Below are positions 15,831 through 18,858 of a stretch of 18,858 nt of DNA, one piece after another. Each line of letters begins with the position of its first letter. Position 1 is the stretch's first letter. The position numbers were made by a program, and so were the translations under genes. The stretch is from Clostridium sp. UBA6758 (GTDB lineage: Bacteria > Bacillota > Clostridia > Clostridiales > Clostridiaceae), in contig DKGY01000006.1 in assembly GCA_002453475.1 (NCBI GenBank), positions 372 to 19,229 of the forward strand. Direction: 5' to 3'. The notes beneath the pieces are model-generated. The model made no database searches. It had not been told where the DNA came from and saw only the letters and a list, made by a program, of their open reading frames with translations.

Positions 15831-17762
15831 ATGAGCCAAGAAAAAAGAAAATTATCTCAAAATGCTTATGGTGGTTGCAAAGGTGAAGAGTATGTTCCTT
15901 TTGTCCCAACATCAATGGCAATGCCTGAAACGACAGGTTACTCAATTATTTTAGGTATTATTTTGGCATGTGTTTTTGCCGCAGCTAATACGTATCTTGG
16001 TCTAAAAGTTGGTATGACAATATCAGCTGGTATTCCTGGTGCTATTATTGCAACTGGAGTATTAAAGGGAATGTTTAGGAGAAATAACATCCTAGAAGCT
16101 AACGTAGTAGCATCTTTAGCTGCTATGGGAGAGTCTATCGCCGGTGGAGTTATATTTATCTTACCAGCATTAATCTTATGGGGGTTAAATTTAAGTATTT
16201 TAACTGTTGTTATTGTTACAATAATTGGTGGAGTTATGGGAGTATTCTTTATTACACCACTTAGAAGATACTTAATAGTGGAAGAGCACGGAAACTTAGT
16301 TTATCCAGAAAGTATGGCGGCAGCTGAAGTTCTTGTAACTGGTAGTGAAGGTGGACAAGGATTCAAAACAGTTATGACTGGACTTGGAGTTGGAGCTGGA
16401 TACAAACTTTTCTCAGGTGGATTTGCACTTTGGGGAGAACAAGCTACTTATGTTTTTAAAAGTTATCAAGGTACAATGATGGGATTTGACACATTAGCAT
16501 CACTTCTTGGTGTTGGATTTATAGTTGGTACTAGAGCATCTTTACTTATGTTTGGTGGTTCTGTTATAGCTTGGTTTGCACTTATACCGTTAATTAAATT
16601 CTTAGGAACTGGACTTGTAGAACCGCTATATCCTGCTACAAAAATTATAGCTGAGATGAGCGCTAATGAAATATGGTCTAATTACATTAAATATATTGGC
16701 GCTGGTGCAGTTGCAATGGGTGGTTTTGTTTCACTTGCTAAATCTATGCCAACAATAATAACAAGCTTTAAACAAGCAATGGGTGGAATTGGTGCTGGTA
16801 AAAATGATAAAGTTAGTAGAATTGACATGGAAGCCCCACTTACTTGGGTTATTATGGCAGCAGCCTTTGGATTTGCATTAACTTGGTTATTACCAATGAT
16901 CAATGGTGGATTCGTAGGTGGAATCATGGCAGTTTTATTCAGCTTCTTCTTTGCTGTTGTTTCTGCTAGAATGGTTGGTATAATTGGAGCATCTAACAAT
17001 CCAGTTTCAGGAATGACTATAGCTACAATGTTATTTGTAACTACTATAGTTAAATTGACTGGTGGAGTAGGTCAAGATCAAATGTCTAGATGTATATTAA
17101 TAGGTGGAGTTGTTTGTGTTGCTATAGCAGTAGCTGGTGGAGCTGCACAAAGTTTAAAAACTACATTTATCATTGGTGGTACACCTAAAAAAGTTCAATT
17201 AGGAATGTTTATAGCACTTGCAATTGCTGGTGTATTCTCTGCACTTGTAATTAATATGTTAAACACTGCTTATGGAATAGGTAGTGAAGCTGTATCTGCA
17301 CCACAAGCTTCACTTATGAAAATGATTGTTGAAGGTATTATGACAGCTCAATTACCATGGACATTAATAATAGTAGGAGCTTCAATTGCATTATTCTGTG
17401 AATTAGCTGGAATAGCAATATTACCAGTTGCTCTTGGTATATACCTTCCAATAACATTAAATGCTGCTATCTTAGTTGGTGGAATAATCAGAGAAATCGT
17501 TGAAAGAAAATTCGCTAAGGATCAAGATAGAAGAGGAGAAGTTGTTGAAAAAGGAACTCTTCTTGCATCAGGGCTAGTTGCTGGAGATGCATTAATGGGT
17601 ATAGTAGTAGCTGGACTAGTAGCTGCTAATGTGGATATAGCATTTGGTAAGAATTTCTTAACTGGAATAACTCAAAGCAACCTATTTGCTTGCGTAATGT
17701 TCTTATTACTAGGATTATGGATTTACATGTTCTCTTGTAAAAAGGATAAGGCTGTTAAATAG
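15831..17762 (+). CDS. OPT-family oligopeptide transporter
   Basis: This 643-residue polytopic membrane protein belongs to the oligopeptide transporter (OPT) superfamily, which imports small peptides or metal-chelate conjugates by proton symport. Family landmarks are GYSIILGIILACVFAAANTY near residue 36 with GLKVGMTISAGIPGAII just after, EEHGNLVYPESMAAAEVL in the first third and ASNNPVSGMTIATML (about 387-401). About 14-16 hydrophobic segments are visible. I chose ATG 15831, 8 bases after AAGGAGG (15816-15822); a TTG ten codons upstream overlaps that ribosome binding site and is less likely. The gene follows pepD after 212 bases, so transported peptides could be cleaved by PepD, but a separate promoter is likely. 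Peptide import is the usual clostridial annotation; a metal-chelate substrate is not excluded. Confidence 0.92.
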   Translation: MSQEKRKLSQNAYGGCKGEEYVPFVPTSMAMPETTGYSIILGIILACVFAAANTYLGLKVGMTISAGIPGAIIATGVLKGMFRRNNILEANVVASLAAMGESIAGGVIFILPALILWGLNLSILTVVIVTIIGGVMGVFFITPLRRYLIVEEHGNLVYPESMAAAEVLVTGSEGGQGFKTVMTGLGVGAGYKLFSGGFALWGEQATYVFKSYQGTMMGFDTLASLLGVGFIVGTRASLLMFGGSVIAWFALIPLIKFLGTGLVEPLYPATKIIAEMSANEIWSNYIKYIGAGAVAMGGFVSLAKSMPTIITSFKQAMGGIGAGKNDKVSRIDMEAPLTWVIMAAAFGFALTWLLPMINGGFVGGIMAVLFSFFFAVVSARMVGIIGASNNPVSGMTIATMLFVTTIVKLTGGVGQDQMSRCILIGGVVCVAIAVAGGAAQSLKTTFIIGGTPKKVQLGMFIALAIAGVFSALVINMLNTAYGIGSEAVSAPQASLMKMIVEGIMTAQLPWTLIIVGASIALFCELAGIAILPVALGIYLPITLNAAILVGGIIREIVERKFAKDQDRRGEVVEKGTLLASGLVAGDALMGIVVAGLVAANVDIAFGKNFLTGITQSNLFACVMFLLLGLWIYMFSCKKDKAVK

Positions 17763-17818
17763 TTATAACTTTTAAAGAAGATACTTATTTTCAAATAAGA
17801 TATTTATAATAATTTTAA

Positions 17819-17861
17819 AATCGCTTTGCCACAGGTAAAGTCTATCTGTGGACAAGCGATT
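17819..17861 (+). terminator. Strong hairpin between the OPT and PqqD genes, probable terminator
   Basis: AATCGCTT (17819-17826) pairs with AAGCGATT (17854-17861). Inside, after a two-by-two internal loop, CCACAGGTA (17829-17837) pairs with TATCTGTGG (17843-17851) around AAGTC. This is the most G/C-rich structure in the area, but the sequence after it is ATAATATTT rather than a clean T run, so it may terminate only partly or protect the mRNA end. Confidence 0.6.
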
Positions 17862-17971
17862 ATAATATTTAATATATTATAATAACTTAATTGTACATAA
17901 TAAAGGATAATCATTGGAATCATAGAATATCTTATATTTATTAGTTGTAAATAAGTTAGGAGGAATTTTGC

Positions 17972-18367
17972 ATGAAAAATAATAAAAAACAAGAAGAATT
18001 AGAAAATCAAGCTCAAGATACAAAACATAACTTTGCCCTTTATATACCAGAAATTAAAAATCAAAACTGGGAAGAAAAAGATGGCAAAGTCATTATACAT
18101 ATAAAAGTTACTGATCCAGTTAAAAAGTTTCTAGCTTGGATGGTAAAAAGAACTCCTGAAACTAAATTAGAACTAGATGAGAGATGTTCCACAGTATGGA
18201 AATACATAGATGGAAAAAGAACCGTCTATGATATTGCAAAACTTATGGCAGATACTTATAAAGAGAATGTAGATGGAGAGTTATATAGATTAGTAACTTA
18301 CTTAAAGTATATATCTAAAAGAGGTTGGATAAAGTTCAAAGAATATGGTAAGGATGTTGAAATTTAA
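17972..18367 (+). CDS. PqqD-domain protein, stand-alone
   Basis: This 131-residue cytoplasmic protein has a charged N-terminus (about 1-50) and a C-terminal PqqD-like domain (about 58-125). The hallmarks are LDERCSTVWKYIDGKRTVYDIAKLMADTY followed by a winged-helix tail with LVTYLKYISKRGWIKF (written in two parts: LDERCSTVWKYIDG about 73-86, then RTVYDIAKLMADTY). In PQQ and RiPP pathways such domains bind a precursor peptide and pass it to a radical-SAM enzyme. Neither a precursor nor a radical-SAM gene is visible here, so this may be a clostridial PqqD-fold protein with another partner. The start is fixed by AGGAGGAATTTTGC before the ATG. The next gene is uppP, 335 bases on. Confidence 0.78.
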   Translation: MKNNKKQEELENQAQDTKHNFALYIPEIKNQNWEEKDGKVIIHIKVTDPVKKFLAWMVKRTPETKLELDERCSTVWKYIDGKRTVYDIAKLMADTYKENVDGELYRLVTYLKYISKRGWIKFKEYGKDVEI

Positions 18368-18387
18368 TCTTTATCTCACAATGTAAT

Positions 18388-18455
18388 TAAGGGCTGTTTT
18401 AAAAGAGGCTAAGTGCTAGAGAAATTAAGACTTAGTGTTTTTTAGATAGTCCTTA
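18388..18455. repeat. Imperfect hairpin, possible miniature inverted-repeat element or PqqD-gene terminator
   Basis: TAAGGGCT (18388-18395) pairs with AGTCCTTA (18448-18455). TAAAA (18400-18404) then pairs with TTTTA (18440-18444), and CTAAG (18409-18413) with CTTAG (18431-18435), leaving a 17-base loop. The nested arms look like a short element with terminal inverted repeats of the GGGCTGTTTTAAAA kind that I associate with transposase-less IS relics in clostridia. No transposase is present. It also ends just after the PqqD stop and could serve as its terminator. Confidence 0.45.
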
Positions 18456-18585
18456 TGTTTTGTTCTAAAATAAGAAATTCAATTTAAAAATGTTAGAATA
18501 TTAAAAAGCTTAGTAATAGGTATTTTTAACATAAAGTTTAAAAATTCAATAGACATGTAGACAGAAGGTATGACAGGGCTTAAGG

Positions 18586-18615
18586 TTGATAACATTACAT
18601 AATTGAAAGTTATAT
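18586..18615 (+). promoter_or_regulatory. Possible promoter of uppP
   Basis: TTGATA (18586-18591), an 18-base spacer and TTATAT (18610-18615). The boxes are moderate matches, about 90 bases before the GTG start. Confidence 0.35.
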
Positions 18616-18702
18616 GTAAGGTTGTCCTCTTGTTCTATTTATCCATGTAAGGTAAACTATATGTATGTCAAAATCAGTAGAAGTAAGAAGGAGTGAAAAT
18701 TA

Positions 18703-18858
18703 GTGGGTTTAGATTTGATATTTATATTAAAGGCAATTATCATTGCAGTTGTAGAGGGATTAACAGAGTTTATTCCAGTATCATCTACAGGACATATGAT
18801 ATTAGTTGGTAGTATCATAAACTTCCATGGTGAGTTTGCCGAAATGTTTGAGGTAGTC
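18703..18858 (+). CDS. uppP: Undecaprenyl-diphosphate phosphatase, 5' part only
   Basis: Translation from GTG 18703 gives 52 codons open to the right edge. The residues match the start of UppP/Bac[21 protein letters not shown] (about residues 11-30), which holds the conserved Glu-rich and PVSSTGH segments of the active site, then HMILVG. The enzyme is an integral membrane phosphatase that recycles undecaprenyl pyrophosphate for cell-wall synthesis and gives bacitracin tolerance. AAGGAG (18688-18693) sits 9 bases before the GTG, and no ATG lies nearby, so the GTG start is favoured. The rest of the gene is outside the window. Confidence 0.92.
   Translation, partial: MGLDLIFILKAIIIAVVEGLTEFIPVSSTGHMILVGSIINFHGEFAEMFEVV

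Larger units (their letters stand above)
18368..18702. other. Intergenic region between the PqqD gene and uppP
   Basis: This 335-base stretch holds the hairpin element at 18388-18455, a possible uppP promoter at 18586-18615 and the uppP ribosome binding site AAGGAG (18688-18693). TTACATA (18595-18601) and TATGTAA (18613-18619) form a short inverted repeat over the promoter. No gene is seen. Confidence 0.45.

Noticed and set aside
17784..17799. CTTATTT/AAATAAG hairpin after the OPT gene.
   Set aside because: A short A/T stem with a two-base loop and no T run; the hairpin at 17819-17861 is far stronger.
1..18858. CRISPR array, tRNA, rRNA, complete insertion sequence, toxin-antitoxin pair or phage-defence genes.
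   Set aside because: I looked for regular repeats, RNA gene landmarks, transposase motifs and defence-type domains and saw none.

Overview
The window is a stretch of chromosome from a low-GC Gram-positive anaerobe, most likely Clostridium sensu stricto. The evidence is very AT-rich intergenic DNA, strong AGGAGG-type ribosome binding sites, A/T-ending codons, an LPXTG-anchored surface nucleotidase, an EFR1-type flavodoxin/ferredoxin gene, and a Rieske-tailed flavoprotein of the kind seen in clostridia. All genes I can support are on the + strand. I do not assign a species.

Layout. 1-368 is AT-rich, with at most the 3' end of a truncated reading frame. 369-656 encodes a DUF503/YlxP-like protein. 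918-4432 encodes a two-subunit ABC exporter with a one-base stop/start overlap, a good promoter and two palindromes upstream, and a strong terminator after it. 4840-6702 encodes a secreted, sortase-anchored 5'-nucleotidase. 7003-7716 encodes a PHP-domain phosphatase of the YcdX type. 7828-10147 is a translationally coupled pair: an FAD oxidoreductase with a C-terminal Rieske domain and a tocopherol cyclase-family protein. Next come two genes broken by single in-frame stop codons: an EFR1-type flavodoxin/ferredoxin gene (TAG at 10443) and a secreted beta-propeller gene (TAA at 11688). 12641-17762 carries three nutrient-acquisition genes: a GltS-type glutamate/Na+ symporter, the PepD dipeptidase and an OPT-family peptide transporter. 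The window ends with a stand-alone PqqD-domain gene, a hairpin element that may be a mobile-element relic, and the first 52 codons of uppP.

How the genes fit together. OPT transporter, PepD and GltS make sense as peptide import, peptide cleavage and glutamate uptake, though the sequence between them suggests separate promoters rather than one operon. The surface nucleotidase would scavenge nucleosides and phosphate. The ABC pair has one normal and one degenerate ATP site, as in the BmrCD/LmrCD/TM287-288 exporters. No defence system, CRISPR array, tRNA, rRNA or complete insertion sequence is visible. The least explained parts are the flavo-Rieske/tocopherol-cyclase pair, the two adjacent nonsense-interrupted genes, the PqqD gene without a visible RiPP partner, and several palindromic leaders.
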